Shown here in pieces: positions 42,849 through 53,077 of a stretch of 64,000 nucleotides of DNA. The notes under the pieces were generated by a model. The model was not told where the DNA came from, ran no database searches, and saw only the letters and a program-made list of their open reading frames with translations. Location: contig CAVEYA010000067.1 of the NCBI GenBank assembly GCA_963619935.1, positions 1 to 64,000 of the forward strand, written 5' to 3'. The DNA is from RUG13091 sp963619935. GTDB lineage: Bacteria; Bacillota_I; Bacilli_A; RFN20; CAG-826. Within the stretch, counting starts at the first letter, position 1; each line of letters begins with the position of its first letter. The position numbers and the translations under genes were made by a program.

Positions 42849-45800
42849 TTATTTTTTATCTTCGTCAGCTTTTCTAATCTTTTCTTGGATTTGGCTAATC
42901 GCTTTATCGTGTTCTTCAATATAACGATCGCTGACTTCTTTCATCTTATCTTCTACAGTGAAGTGGTCAAGAATGTTGTTTTCTTGTTGTTCACTGAATA
43001 ATCCACGTCCTGCTGGAATTAAGTGACCAGTAATGACGTTTTCTTTTAAACCATGTAAGTAATCGGTCTTGCCCATAATGGCAGCATCGGTAAGTACTTT
43101 TGTGGTTTGTTGGAAGGATGCAGCGGATAAGAAGGAATCGGTTTCAAGTGCGGATTTAGTAATACCTAACACAAGTGGGGAGAACACCGCTGGGCGTTTT
43201 CCGTTAAGAATTGCTTCTTTGTTCTTGGCGGTAAAGGTATTTAAACTCACACGTGTGCCCGCTAACATATCGGTGTCGCCAGCTTCAATGACGTAGACTT
43301 TACGTAACATTTGACGGACGATAACTTCAATATGCTTATCGGAAATACCGATACTTTGTGCACCGTACACTTTATGTACTTCTTTGAGGATGTATCTTTC
43401 CACTTTTGCGACATCAGATACTTCGAGTAATTCCATTGGGGAAATTGCACCTTCAGTAATCTTGTCACCATTTCTAATGACGTCGCCTTCTTTAACTCTT
43501 AAGTGAGCGCCGAAGTTAGTGTGGTAACTTCTTTCTTCTAAGGAGTTACGCACTGTGACATCATAACAACCATTATTTTCTTTAATCTTGGTAACTTTAC
43601 CACAGATTTGAGAAATGAGAGCTTGTCCTTTTGGTGTACGTGCTTCGAATAATTCTTGGACACGAGGTAAACCTTGAGTAATATCGCTACCAGCAACACC
43701 ACCAGTATGGAATGTTCTCATGGTTAATTGAGTACCAGGTTCACCGATGGATTGAGCAGCCATAATACCAACTGCTTCACCAACTTCAACTAATCGACCT
43801 GTCGCAAGGTTACGGCCATAACAATGGACACAGACACCATCTTTAGTTTGACATGTTAATAAGCTTCTAATTTCAACACTCTTAATGCCAGCATCGACGA
43901 TTTCTTTCGCTTTTGCTTCATTAATTAATGTATTAGCGGCAACAATCACTTCACCAGTTTCTGGGTGAATGATATCGCGCATAGAGAATCGACCAACAAG
44001 TCTATCTTCTAATTTGACCACCACTGTTTGACGAGCGGAGTCAATAATATCAGTGACAACGAAGCCGTGGTCAGTACCACAATCTTCTTCTCTCACGATA
44101 ACATCTTGAGAAACGTCAACTAATCTTCTTGTTAAGTAACCAGAGTCAGCAGTCTTTAAGGCTGTATCAGCACCACCCTTACGGGCACCGTGAGTAGCAA
44201 TAAAGAATTCAGACACGGACATACCTTCACGGAAACAACGTTTAACTGGTAATTCAATAGTTTCACCGGATGTAGAACCCATCAAACCTCTCATACCAGA
44301 AAGTTGTAAGATGTTAGAAATGTTACCACGAGCACCAGAATCAAACATCATGAAGATAGAATTATATCTGTCTTTACCAACTTGTTTCTTTAATGCACCT
44401 TCGACATCATCTTTTACTTTAGACCAAACATCGATAACTTGTTTGTGTCTTTCTTCGTTTGTTAATAAACCCATCTCATAAAGACTTGCGAGTTCATTGA
44501 CTCTATCATCACCAGCTTTGATGATTTCTTCCTTACCTTCAACAGTCTTGATATCACTGAAGGAAACTGTTAAACCAGCAACTGTGGAATAATGGAAACC
44601 TTGGTCTTTGATTTTATCAAGAACAGCAGAAGTCTTTTGGATACCATTACGATCATATTTTTGGAAGATTGCATTAATGATTTGGCCTAAGGCTTTCTTA
44701 CCAAATGGAGCAACGATATCTTTCTTTTTGGCTAATAATTCAGGAATATTTGTGCCACGTGGGACAAATGTTAATTGAGTTTTATCGCCTTTTAATGCTT
44801 TTTCATTCACAACATTTAAGTATGGGAAGTCAGCTGGGAAAATAAGGTTGAAGATTACTTTACCAACAGTGGTAATTAAGTAAGATTTATTTTCTTCTTC
44901 GGTAAATGTTGATTTTTTCATCGCACTACCAACAATGGCAATACGGTTATGTAAGTGAACTTGTTTAGTTTGATAAGCTAATAATACATCATCAACGTTG
45001 CGGAAGAGTTTGCCTTCACTAGCAGCGTATAATTCGTATTTTTCCGCCTCATCATCGTCACCAGCAGCATGTAATTTCTTGGCTTTTGCTAAGAATTCAG
45101 CTTTGGTTTCTTCCATGGTTAAGTAGTAGTTACCAATAACCATATCTTGGGAAGGAGTAACGATTGGCTTACCATCTTTAGGACCTAAAATGTTGTTACT
45201 AGCAAGCATTAAGTCTAAAGCTTCTTCTTGAGCAGCTTTGCTTAATGGCACGTGAACCGCCATCTGGTCACCATCGAAGTCAGCGTTGAATCCGGTACAC
45301 ACTAATGGGTGTAAACGAATAGCACGACCATCAACTAAGATTGGTTGGAAAGCTTGAATACCAAGTCTATGTAAGGTAGGAGCACGGTTTAATAAGACTG
45401 GGTGTTTAGAAATAATTTCTTCCACGATATCAAGAACGATTGGATCATAACGATCAATAATCTTGTCTGCAGCCTTATGCGCGTTCGCGACCTTTCTATT
45501 AATTAATTCACAAGCAATGAATGGACGGAGTAATTGCACCGCCATTTCTCTTGGTAAACCACATTGATACATCTTTAAGAATGGACCAACCGCAATAACG
45601 GAACGACCAGAGTAGTCAACACGTTTACCTAATAAGTTTTGTCTGAAACGACCTTGTTTACCTTTTAAGGCACTAGATAAGCTCTTAAGAGCTCTTCCGC
45701 CAGGGCCTGTCACAGGTTTATTTCTACGGCCGTTATCAATTAAAGCGTCCACGGCTTCTTGAAGCATACGTTTTTCGTTGTTCAAGATAACTTGTGGGGA

Positions 45801-46766
45801 ATTCATATCGATTAATTTCTTTAAACGGTTATTTCTAGAAATAACACGACGATATAAATCGTTTAAATCAGAAGTAGCAAATCTGCCACCATCGAGTTGA
45901 AGCATTGGTCTTAAATCTGGTGGAATGACTGGAATAACATCAAGCACCATCCATTCAGGTTTATTATTAGATTTTCTAAAAGCATCAATAACTTCTAATC
46001 TCTTAGTTAACTTTTGACGGTTAATTGGAGTCGCTTTTTTGATATCGGCTTCTAATTTTGCCGCTTCATCATCTAAATTGACTTCCGCTAAAAGCTTTTT
46101 AATTGCATCAGCACCTTCGGAGAATTGTGCTCCAAAGAATTTAGCGATGAAATCAGCAACAGATTGGTAATCGAAGACTTCACCACGATTTTCCATTGAG
46201 GAAATATAGCCTTCCGCAGTGGCAACTTCAATATCGTTTAGATTTAATTCTTCACGACGATTTAAGATTTCACGAACGACTGGAATAAAGATTTCACGGC
46301 CATTACGTTCATTAATAAATTCACGTGTGTAAAGAAGTTCTGATTTACCAGGATTTAAGCAAATGTGGCCAGCGTAGTAAGCAACTTCTTCTAAGTCTTT
46401 AGGAGAAATACCTAAAACAAGACCAATTCTGCTTGGGATACCTTTAAGGTACCAGATGTGAGTACATGGAGCATGTAATTCAATATGACCCATTCTTTCA
46501 CGACGCACATCTTTTGTGGTGACTTCAACACCACACTTTTCACAGACCATGCCGGCAAATCTAATTTTCTTATATCTACCACAATTACATTCGTAATCTT
46601 TTGCAGGTCCAAAGATTTTTTCGCAGTATAAACCATCTTTTTCTGGCTTTTGACTACGATAGTTAATGGTTTCTGGTTTTAATACTTCACCATGAGACCA
46701 TTTACGAATAACTTCAGGGGAGGCAAGTCCGACTTGGATTGCCGCTAATTTTTTGACATCAAACAT
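42849..46766 (-). CDS. rpoC: RNA polymerase subunit beta'
   Basis: The 1305-aa catalytic subunit has the N-terminal zinc finger ECNCGRYK with VCEKCGVEV (about 59-80), the magnesium-binding NADFDGDQMAVH, the bridge helix/trigger loop region GSTSGETIELPVKR with GLPRVQELFEARTPKG, and the second zinc site CQTKDGVCVHCYG. It follows rpoB by 16 nt. The length is somewhat above Bacillus RpoC. No mutation of an invariant site was seen. Confidence 0.98.
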   Translation of the reverse strand: MFDVKKLAAIQVGLASPEVIRKWSHGEVLKPETINYRSQKPEKDGLYCEKIFGPAKDYECNCGRYKKIRFAGMVCEKCGVEVTTKDVRRERMGHIELHAPCTHIWYLKGIPSRIGLVLGISPKDLEEVAYYAGHICLNPGKSELLYTREFINERNGREIFIPVVREILNRREELNLNDIEVATAEGYISSMENRGEVFDYQSVADFIAKFFGAQFSEGADAIKKLLAEVNLDDEAAKLEADIKKATPINRQKLTKRLEVIDAFRKSNNKPEWMVLDVIPVIPPDLRPMLQLDGGRFATSDLNDLYRRVISRNNRLKKLIDMNSPQVILNNEKRMLQEAVDALIDNGRRNKPVTGPGGRALKSLSSALKGKQGRFRQNLLGKRVDYSGRSVIAVGPFLKMYQCGLPREMAVQLLRPFIACELINRKVANAHKAADKIIDRYDPIVLDIVEEIISKHPVLLNRAPTLHRLGIQAFQPILVDGRAIRLHPLVCTGFNADFDGDQMAVHVPLSKAAQEEALDLMLASNNILGPKDGKPIVTPSQDMVIGNYYLTMEETKAEFLAKAKKLHAAGDDDEAEKYELYAASEGKLFRNVDDVLLAYQTKQVHLHNRIAIVGSAMKKSTFTEEENKSYLITTVGKVIFNLIFPADFPYLNVVNEKALKGDKTQLTFVPRGTNIPELLAKKKDIVAPFGKKALGQIINAIFQKYDRNGIQKTSAVLDKIKDQGFHYSTVAGLTVSFSDIKTVEGKEEIIKAGDDRVNELASLYEMGLLTNEERHKQVIDVWSKVKDDVEGALKKQVGKDRYNSIFMMFDSGARGNISNILQLSGMRGLMGSTSGETIELPVKRCFREGMSVSEFFIATHGARKGGADTALKTADSGYLTRRLVDVSQDVIVREEDCGTDHGFVVTDIIDSARQTVVVKLEDRLVGRFSMRDIIHPETGEVIVAANTLINEAKAKEIVDAGIKSVEIRSLLTCQTKDGVCVHCYGRNLATGRLVEVGEAVGIMAAQSIGEPGTQLTMRTFHTGGVAGSDITQGLPRVQELFEARTPKGQALISQICGKVTKIKENNGCYDVTVRNSLEERSYHTNFGAHLRVKEGDVIRNGDKITEGAISPMELLEVSDVAKVERYILKEVHKVYGAQSIGISDKHIEVIVRQMLRKVYVIEAGDTDMLAGTRVSLNTFTAKNKEAILNGKRPAVFSPLVLGITKSALETDSFLSAASFQQTTKVLTDAAIMGKTDYLHGLKENVITGHLIPAGRGLFSEQQENNILDHFTVEDKMKEVSDRYIEEHDKAISQIQEKIRKADEDKK

Positions 46767-46782
46767 CGTTATCTACCTCCAA

Positions 46783-49700
46783 TTAATCATCATATTTGTC
46801 ATCGACATGACGTTCAGACATACCGAAGCCTTCATCTGTATCAACAGAGCTTTCAGTGCCTTCACTACCGCCGATCATCTTATGAATGTTTTGATTAGAT
46901 TTTCTTTCTTCTTTGTTCACTTCTTTTGCAAGAGCGTCCATATCGATACTATTACCTTCGTTATCTAATAAAGTAACATTCATGGATAAGGCTTGTAATT
47001 CTTTTACAAGAACACGGAATGCTTCTGGCATACCTGGCTTTGGTAATTCCATGCCCTTAATAATGGCTTCGTAAGTTTTTCTACGACCCACTCTATCATC
47101 AGATTTAATAGTGATGATTTCTTGTAAGATGTGAGCAGCACCATAAGCTTCAAGTGCCCAGACTTCCATTTCACCGAATCTCTGACCACCGTTTTGGGCT
47201 TTACCACCTAAAGGTTGTTGTGTCACTAAGGAATATGGACCAGTTGCACGAGCGTGTAACTTATCATCAACCATGTGGACTAACTTAATCATATACATGA
47301 CACCAACAGTGATTCTTTCATCAAATCTTTCACCGGTTGTGCCATCGTATAAGACGGTTTTGCCATCTTTGTCCATCTTGGCTTTTTCCATTAAATCATA
47401 GATTTCTTCGTTTGTAATACCATCGAAAACTGGTGTTGCAATCTTATAGCCAAGTTTCTTTAAGGCCATACCTAAATGGACTTCAAGAATCTGACCAATG
47501 TTCATACGAGATGGAACGCCTAATGGGTTAAGCATAATATCGATTGGAGTACCATCAGGTAAGAATGGCATATCTGCGACAGGTAAGATACGGGAAATAA
47601 CACCCTTATTACCGTGACGACCAGACATCTTATCACCTTCGGAGATCTTTCTCTTTTGGACGATATAGACTCTAACGATTTCATTAACTCCTGGTGGGAG
47701 TTCAACATCTTTACTTCTACCTTCACGTTTGAAAATCTTCACATCAAGGACGATACCTGCACCACCGTGTGGAACACGTAAGGAAGCATCTTTGCCTTCA
47801 TTAGCTTTTTCATGGAAGATAGCCATTAATAATTTTTCTTCTGGTGTTGGTTCACTTTGACCACGTGGAGTTACTTTACCAACGAGAATATCGCCTTCTT
47901 TAACTTCACTACCAGGAATGATAATACCACGTTCATCTAAGTAAGCTTTTGCTGCTTCAGAAACGTTTGGAATATCACGAGTGATTTCTTCATCACCTAA
48001 TTTTGGAATGCTTCTACATTCTAAGTCATATTTTTCAATATGGACGGTTGTATAAACATCATCTTTTACAAGTCTTTCAGACATGATAACAGCGTCTTCA
48101 TAGTTGTAACCATTCCATGTCATGAATGCGATAGTCACGTTTTGACCTAAGGCTAAATCACCGTTCTGCATAGCAGGACCATCGGCAATAATGTCACCAC
48201 GTTTAATCTTTTGACCCACTTTAACGATGGATTTTTGATTAATACATGTGCCTTGGTTACTACGTTCAAACTTCGCTAAACGATAGACTCTTGGTTCTTC
48301 TTTTCCCTTTTCAATTACTTCAATACTGCGGGAATCAGTATAGGAAACAACACCATCTTCCACAGCAACAATAGCTAAGCCAGAGTCACGAGCAATTTGA
48401 TGCTCAAGACCGGTGCCAACAAATGGAGCGTGTGGGTTTAATAATGGTAATGCTTGACGTTGCATGTTAGAACCCATCAAAGCACGCATTGTATCGTCGT
48501 TTTCAAGGAATGGGATACTACCAGCAGCAATAGAGACGATTTGTTTTGGTGAAACGTCAACAAATTCGACATCATCTCTTGACGCCATAACGTTTTCGCC
48601 TTTATAACGAGCAACAACGTTTTCATCAAGAATTTCACCATCTTCGCCTAAATTAATATTTGCTTCAGCGATGACCTTATCCCATTCTTCATCAGCAGAT
48701 AAATAGACAGAGTCTTCTGCTTTAGAAAGAACAAAGGATTTGCCATCTTTTTTCATCACTTTACGATATGGAGTTTCAATAAATCCATATTTATTTATTT
48801 TCGCGTATGACGCGAGGTTATTAATTAAACCAATGTTTTGACCTTCAGGTGTTTCAATAGGACAAATACGGCCATAGTGAGAAACGTGAACGTCACGAAC
48901 TTCTGTGGAGGCTCTATCACGGGTTAAACCGCCAGGACCTAAAGCAGAAAGTCTTCTCTTGTTGGTCAATTCAGCAAGAGGGTTAGTTTGATCCATAAAT
49001 TGAGAAAGTTGTGAAGAAGCAAAGAATTCACGAATTGAAGCTTTTAATGGACGTGGATTAATTAATGCTTTTGGCTTCACATTACCTAAGTCAGAAATGG
49101 ACATCTTTTGTTGTACGGTCTTAGCCATCTTAACTAAGCCAGTACGGAATTGGTTTTGAATTAATTCACCAACGCAACGAATTCTTCTGTTACCTAAGTG
49201 GTCGATGTCATCAGTATCACCGAATCCATCGATAACATTTAAGAAGTATGAGAAAACCGCAATGATATCACTAATTGTGACATGGTTAGAAACGGAATTA
49301 AGGTTTGTACCAATAATTGGGCAAACTTCTTTCATCTTTTCGTTTTTATAAACTCTAACAATGTTCACAATGCCATCATCATCTAAGTTTTCATTAACAT
49401 TTAATTTATGGGTGTGAGCACCTTTTTCAAAGAATTCTTCATTTCTTAAGGCTTCAACATCTTCAACAGATAATTTTGTGCCCTTGGTGAAACGAATATT
49501 CCCATCATTATCTTTTAAATGTTCCGCTAAAATGCGGTTTGGTAAACGATTATAAATACCAAGTTTCTTAATATATTTATAACGACCCGCGCGTCCTAAA
49601 TCATAACGTTTATCATCAAAGAATTGTTCTTTTAAGTACTTAACAGTACCTTCTTCTGTGATTGGTTCGCCTGGTTTCATCTTACGATAGATTTCCACTA

Positions 49701-50406
49701 AAGCGGCCTTCGCAGTTTTAATCTTTGAATCTTCTTCTTTACCAATAGTAGCTAATAAAGCTTCATTTTTACCGAATAAGCTTACGATATCTTCTTCAGT
49801 TTCAATGCCTATGGCTTTAAGAAGAATAGTCGCATGCATCTTTCTTGCTCTATTGATACGAACGCTTAAGATATCATTCTTATCACTTTCAAATTGTAAC
49901 CATGTTCCTCTACTTGGAATAAGGTCAGCACCATAAAGGTATTTTCCAGCTTTCATCTCTTTGCGGAGATAGGCACCTGGGGAGCGGACTAATTGCGAAA
50001 CAATTACTCTTTCCGCACCATTGATGAGGAATGTACCACCATTGGTCATTAATGGGAAATCTCCCATATAAACCTTGTCATCTTCTTGGATTTCACCATT
50101 TTCTCTTACTAAACGTAATTTCACATAGATAGGCGCACTATAAGTGAGTTCTTGTGCTTTACAATCTAAGTAAGAATGTTTTGGTTCACCAAAGTACATG
50201 GATACATACTGTAATGAAAGACTTCCCGCATAGTTTTCAATTGGGAAAGACTCTTTGAATACTTCATCAAGGCCTTTTTCTTTAAATTCTTCATAAGACT
50301 TAGTTTGGATTTCCACAAGGTTAGGAAGTGGTAATTCACCACTAATCTTGGAATAATCTACACGATCATTATTAAGTCTTTTTAAATCGGCAATATTTCT
50401 TGTCAT
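46783..50406 (-). CDS. rpoB: RNA polymerase subunit beta
   Basis: The 1207-aa subunit has the rifampicin-binding segment SQLSQFMDQTNPLAELTNKR. Residue Asn482 (codon AAC, bases 48961-48963) stands where E. coli has His526, a change known to give rifampicin resistance and reported as natural in Mollicutes. Other landmarks are MSGRHGNKGVISRI and GKAQNGGQRFGEMEVWALEAYG near the C-terminus. The AAGGAG site is strong. A 505-nt spacer separates it from rplL, suggesting separate control. Confidence 0.98.
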   Translation of the reverse strand: MTRNIADLKRLNNDRVDYSKISGELPLPNLVEIQTKSYEEFKEKGLDEVFKESFPIENYAGSLSLQYVSMYFGEPKHSYLDCKAQELTYSAPIYVKLRLVRENGEIQEDDKVYMGDFPLMTNGGTFLINGAERVIVSQLVRSPGAYLRKEMKAGKYLYGADLIPSRGTWLQFESDKNDILSVRINRARKMHATILLKAIGIETEEDIVSLFGKNEALLATIGKEEDSKIKTAKAALVEIYRKMKPGEPITEEGTVKYLKEQFFDDKRYDLGRAGRYKYIKKLGIYNRLPNRILAEHLKDNDGNIRFTKGTKLSVEDVEALRNEEFFEKGAHTHKLNVNENLDDDGIVNIVRVYKNEKMKEVCPIIGTNLNSVSNHVTISDIIAVFSYFLNVIDGFGDTDDIDHLGNRRIRCVGELIQNQFRTGLVKMAKTVQQKMSISDLGNVKPKALINPRPLKASIREFFASSQLSQFMDQTNPLAELTNKRRLSALGPGGLTRDRASTEVRDVHVSHYGRICPIETPEGQNIGLINNLASYAKINKYGFIETPYRKVMKKDGKSFVLSKAEDSVYLSADEEWDKVIAEANINLGEDGEILDENVVARYKGENVMASRDDVEFVDVSPKQIVSIAAGSIPFLENDDTMRALMGSNMQRQALPLLNPHAPFVGTGLEHQIARDSGLAIVAVEDGVVSYTDSRSIEVIEKGKEEPRVYRLAKFERSNQGTCINQKSIVKVGQKIKRGDIIADGPAMQNGDLALGQNVTIAFMTWNGYNYEDAVIMSERLVKDDVYTTVHIEKYDLECRSIPKLGDEEITRDIPNVSEAAKAYLDERGIIIPGSEVKEGDILVGKVTPRGQSEPTPEEKLLMAIFHEKANEGKDASLRVPHGGAGIVLDVKIFKREGRSKDVELPPGVNEIVRVYIVQKRKISEGDKMSGRHGNKGVISRILPVADMPFLPDGTPIDIMLNPLGVPSRMNIGQILEVHLGMALKKLGYKIATPVFDGITNEEIYDLMEKAKMDKDGKTVLYDGTTGERFDERITVGVMYMIKLVHMVDDKLHARATGPYSLVTQQPLGGKAQNGGQRFGEMEVWALEAYGAAHILQEIITIKSDDRVGRRKTYEAIIKGMELPKPGMPEAFRVLVKELQALSMNVTLLDNEGNSIDMDALAKEVNKEERKSNQNIHKMIGGSEGTESSVDTDEGFGMSERHVDDKYDD

Positions 50407-50911
50407 TGAAATGGCTCCTTAAATCTAAATATTTACTTGCTCATCTAATCCTTTGCTAAGTAATTGACTGCTTCAGTGCTACCAAGCAAAGAATAATGAG
50501 CCCGCCATCAATTTAGTTGTATTTATTCTTTTACCCCCGAAATGATAACGATTTATCAATTCATTGAAGAATAGTTACAACAATTGAATCATTTTTTCCT
50601 TCGTTATTTTTCTTGTCACTGTGAAGGAGTGTGACTCATTAGCTTAATCCAGATAAGATACTCGCAAACGCATACATATTCGCGCGTAATTTTATAGGCA
50701 GATATTTCTGCCCGCACTAACCTATAGTTAAGCTATTATAAATTAGTGTAAATTTATCCTAATTATTTGAGAGGGGAGGCGGATAAATGCCGATTCTCCC
50801 CCTCAAAATAAATTATGGATTAGTATTAAGAGTGGACTCTATTCGCTTTTTTGACGCTTTTAATATGCGCAAATAAAGTGGCTAATCTCTTTTTTGAATG
50901 AACTGAGTTAA
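50407..50911 (-). promoter_or_regulatory. Structured rplL-rpoB intergenic region
   Basis: This 505-nt stretch holds no gene. It has several hairpins: GAGGGGGAG/CCTCCCCTC around CGG/CCG (50769-50805), GGCAGA/TCTGCC (about 50700-50715), GTCAC/GTGAC (about 50615-50634), and the overlapping pair near rpoB described separately. None ends in a clear T-run on the minus strand. An interrupted alternating tract lies at 50668-50688. By analogy with other bacteria it may hold an attenuator, an RNase III site or an rpoB promoter, but no consensus promoter stood out. Confidence 0.55.
50451..50531 (-). promoter_or_regulatory. Two mutually exclusive helices ahead of rpoB
   Basis: On the minus strand AAAGAATAA (from 50531) pairs perfectly with TTATTCTTT (50488-50496), while the overlapping CTTTGCT (50485-50491) pairs perfectly with AGCAAAG (50451-50457). 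The four shared bases mean both helices cannot form fully at once, a layout typical of RNA switches. They end about 45 nt before the rpoB ATG. Confidence 0.45.
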
Positions 50912-51289
50912 TTATTTAACTTCGCATTCAGCGCCAGCAGCTTCTAAAGCTTTCTTGTGTTCTTCAGCTTCAACTGGTGAGATGTGTTCTTTGATAGCAA
51001 CTGGTGCAGCATCAACTAATTTCTTAGCATCCATTAAGCCTAAGCCTGTGATTGCTTGAACTGCTTTGATGACTGGGACCTTGGATTGTCCAGCGCTCTT
51101 TAAGAATAAAGAGACTTCTGTTGGGCCAGCGGCTGGTCCTTCTTCTTCTGCTGGAGCAGCGGCAGCTGCAACTGGAGCAGCGGCTGTGACACCAAATTCT
51201 TCTTCGACTGCTTTGACTAATTCATTTAATTCGAGAACTGTCATTTCTTTTAATGCAGCGATAATTTCTTCGTTTGTTAACTTTGCCAT
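50912..51289 (-). CDS. rplL: 50S ribosomal protein L7/L12
   Basis: L12 dimers form the ribosomal stalk and recruit translation factors. The 125-aa protein has the N-terminal dimer domain, an Ala-rich hinge (APVAAAAAPAEEE) and the C-terminal factor-binding domain with KVPVIKAVQAITGLGLMDAKKLVDA split across helices. It follows rplJ by 22 nt with an AGGAGG site. Confidence 0.97.
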   Translation of the reverse strand: MAKLTNEEIIAALKEMTVLELNELVKAVEEEFGVTAAAPVAAAAAPAEEEGPAAGPTEVSLFLKSAGQSKVPVIKAVQAITGLGLMDAKKLVDAAPVAIKEHISPVEAEEHKKALEAAGAECEVK

Positions 51290-51311
51290 ATTCTTTTCCT
51301 CCTAATTGGCA

Positions 51312-51800
51312 TTACTTTGCATCCGCCACAGCTTTAACTGTGCAAGCAAATTGGCGGACTGGTGCTTGTAAGCACGATAAGAACATTGAAATGAGACCTT
51401 CTTTGCCTGGAAGTTTTGCAACTTCTTTGACTTTCGCTTCATCAGCGAATTGACCTTCGAGAATAGCACCCTTGATCTTAAGAGAATCTCCTAATCTTTT
51501 TGCATACTTTGCAATAACTTTTGGGCCTTTGACGACGTCTTTAGAGAAGATAATAGCGTTTGGACCATTTAAAACTTCATCTAATTCAGCGTGACCGAGT
51601 TCTTTATTAGCACGTTCGACTAAAGAGTTTTTGTAAACACATAATTCTGCTTCTTCAGCTCTTAAAGCACGACGGATTTCTTGAATCTTGCTAACGGATA
51701 AACCACGGTATTCGACAACAACAATAGCGTTACTATCTTTGGCTTTGTTAACGATTTCATTAACTAAGTTTTGCTTTGCTTCTAAGACTTGTTTATTCAT
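51312..51800 (-). CDS. rplJ: 50S ribosomal protein L10
   Basis: L10 anchors L12 to the ribosome. The 162-aa protein has VVEYRGLSVSKIQEIRRALR near the N-terminus, FSKDVVKGPKVIAKYAK in the middle and an alpha-helical C-terminus that binds L12. It is preceded by an L10 leader RNA and followed by rplL. Its AGGAGG site lies at the end of the leader, fitting autogenous control. Confidence 0.97.
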   Translation of the reverse strand: MNKQVLEAKQNLVNEIVNKAKDSNAIVVVEYRGLSVSKIQEIRRALRAEEAELCVYKNSLVERANKELGHAELDEVLNGPNAIIFSKDVVKGPKVIAKYAKRLGDSLKIKGAILEGQFADEAKVKEVAKLPGKEGLISMFLSCLQAPVRQFACTVKAVADAK

Positions 51801-51814
51801 ATTCTTGACCTCCT

Positions 51815-51925
51815 TTTTTTCAATTTGTTTTTTTGAGGCTCCAATATACTTGAGTTTTTAGAAATATTTTCTATGCCTCGGTAACATGATTAAGACTACG
51901 CGTCCGTTACTGTCTACGGTATATT
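51815..51925 (-). ncRNA. L10 ribosomal protein leader
   Basis: The minus-strand leader ahead of rplJ contains ACCGTAGACAGTAACGG, then CTTAATC and TTACCGAGGC, matching the conserved core of the Firmicutes L10 leader. GTAAC (51881-51885) pairs with GTTAC (51906-51910). L10-L12 binding to this RNA represses the rplJ-rplL message in Bacilli. Confidence 0.85.
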
Positions 51926-51941
51926 GAAATCTTTGGATTAA

Positions 51942-52622
51942 TTAACGACCATCAAATGTGATGTTGATTGCTGGACCCATGGTCGTGTGGATAACAGCGG
52001 TTTTCACATAAGCGCCTTTGACTGCTGATGGACGAGCTTTAATGACTGCGTCAGTGATAGCTTTTAAGTTATCAACAATCTTTGCTTCATCGAATGAAAC
52101 ACGAGCAACAGAGATATGCATATTTGCTTCTTTGTCAACACGGTATTCGACTTTACCGGCTTTGATTTCTTTAATTGCTTTAGCAACATCTGGAGAGACA
52201 GTGCCAGTCTTTGGGTTTGGCATTAAGCCTTTAGGACCTAAAATTCTAGCAATCTTACCGATTTGACCCATCATGTTTGGTGTGGCGACGATAACGTCAA
52301 ATCCGAACCAACCTTGTTGAATCTTTTCGATCATTTCTGCTCCACCAACGAAATCTGCGCCAGCGGCTTTAGCTTCTTCAACTTTGTCAGTAATTGCTAA
52401 GACTGATTTGGTCTTACCATTACCATGTGGGAGTACGAGAGTTCCTCTGACTTGTTGATCAGCTTGTTTTGGATCGACATTGAGTTTGAATGAAATATCA
52501 ACAGTAGCGTCAAATTTAACTGTAGATGTTTCTTTAACTAATTTAGCAGCTTCTTCAATTGTGTAGAGTTTGTTAGCATCAATCTTTTCTAAAGCGGCAA
52601 TGTATTTCTTACCTTTTTTCAT
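51942..52622 (-). CDS. rplA: 50S ribosomal protein L1
   Basis: L1 forms the mobile stalk that guides E-site tRNA and, in many bacteria, represses its own operon. The 226-aa protein has KFDATVDISFKLNVDPKQAD, VRGTLVLPHGNGK, GPKGLMPNPKTGTV and MGPAINI. It follows rplK by 11 nt. Length is standard. Confidence 0.97.
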   Translation of the reverse strand: MKKGKKYIAALEKIDANKLYTIEEAAKLVKETSTVKFDATVDISFKLNVDPKQADQQVRGTLVLPHGNGKTKSVLAITDKVEEAKAAGADFVGGAEMIEKIQQGWFGFDVIVATPNMMGQIGKIARILGPKGLMPNPKTGTVSPDVAKAIKEIKAGKVEYRVDKEANMHISVARVSFDEAKIVDNLKAITDAVIKARPSAVKGAYVKTAVIHTTMGPAINITFDGR

Positions 52623-52633
52623 ATCGATACTCC

Positions 52634-53047
52634 TTAGTCTTTCACAACAATACCCATATTAAGGGCAGAACCTTCTACGACTTTCATAGCAGCATCAATG
52701 TCATTGCTGTTTAAGTCTGGTAATTTATACTCTGCAATACTGCGGAGTTGTTCGCGGGTGATAGAACCAATCACAACCTTACGGCCTGTAGCACTACCTT
52801 TAGCGAGTCCAGCTGCTTTTAAGATGAGACCTGCAACTGGGGAAGTCTTGATGACAAAATCATATGATTTGTCTTCGAAAGCAGTGATAAGAACTGGAAC
52901 GATTTCACCTTTTCTGTCAGCGGTCTTGGCGTTGAAGTCTGTACAGAATTTCGCCATGTTAACACCAGCAGAAGCAAGTTTTGGACCTGGTTTAGCTTCG
53001 CCACCAGGAAGTTCCATCTTCACGACTTTTGCGATTTTTTTACTCAC
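52634..53047 (-). CDS. rplK: 50S ribosomal protein L11
   Basis: L11 binds the GTPase centre of 23S rRNA. The 137-aa protein has the typical start KIAKVVKMELPGGEAKPGP, LASAGVNMAKFCTDFNAKT, and SAMKVVEGSALNMGI-type C-terminal motifs. The first codon is GTG (53045-53047), with an AGGAGG site upstream. It heads the rplK-rplA unit. The nusG gene that usually precedes it lies 2.4 kb away, beyond the inserted ktr genes. Confidence 0.96.
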   Translation of the reverse strand: MSKKIAKVVKMELPGGEAKPGPKLASAGVNMAKFCTDFNAKTADRKGEIVPVLITAFEDKSYDFVIKTSPVAGLILKAAGLAKGSATGRKVVIGSITREQLRSIAEYKLPDLNSNDIDAAMKVVEGSALNMGIVVKD

Positions 53048-53077
53048 GTGACTATTCCTCCTATGTTTAGATTTGTC

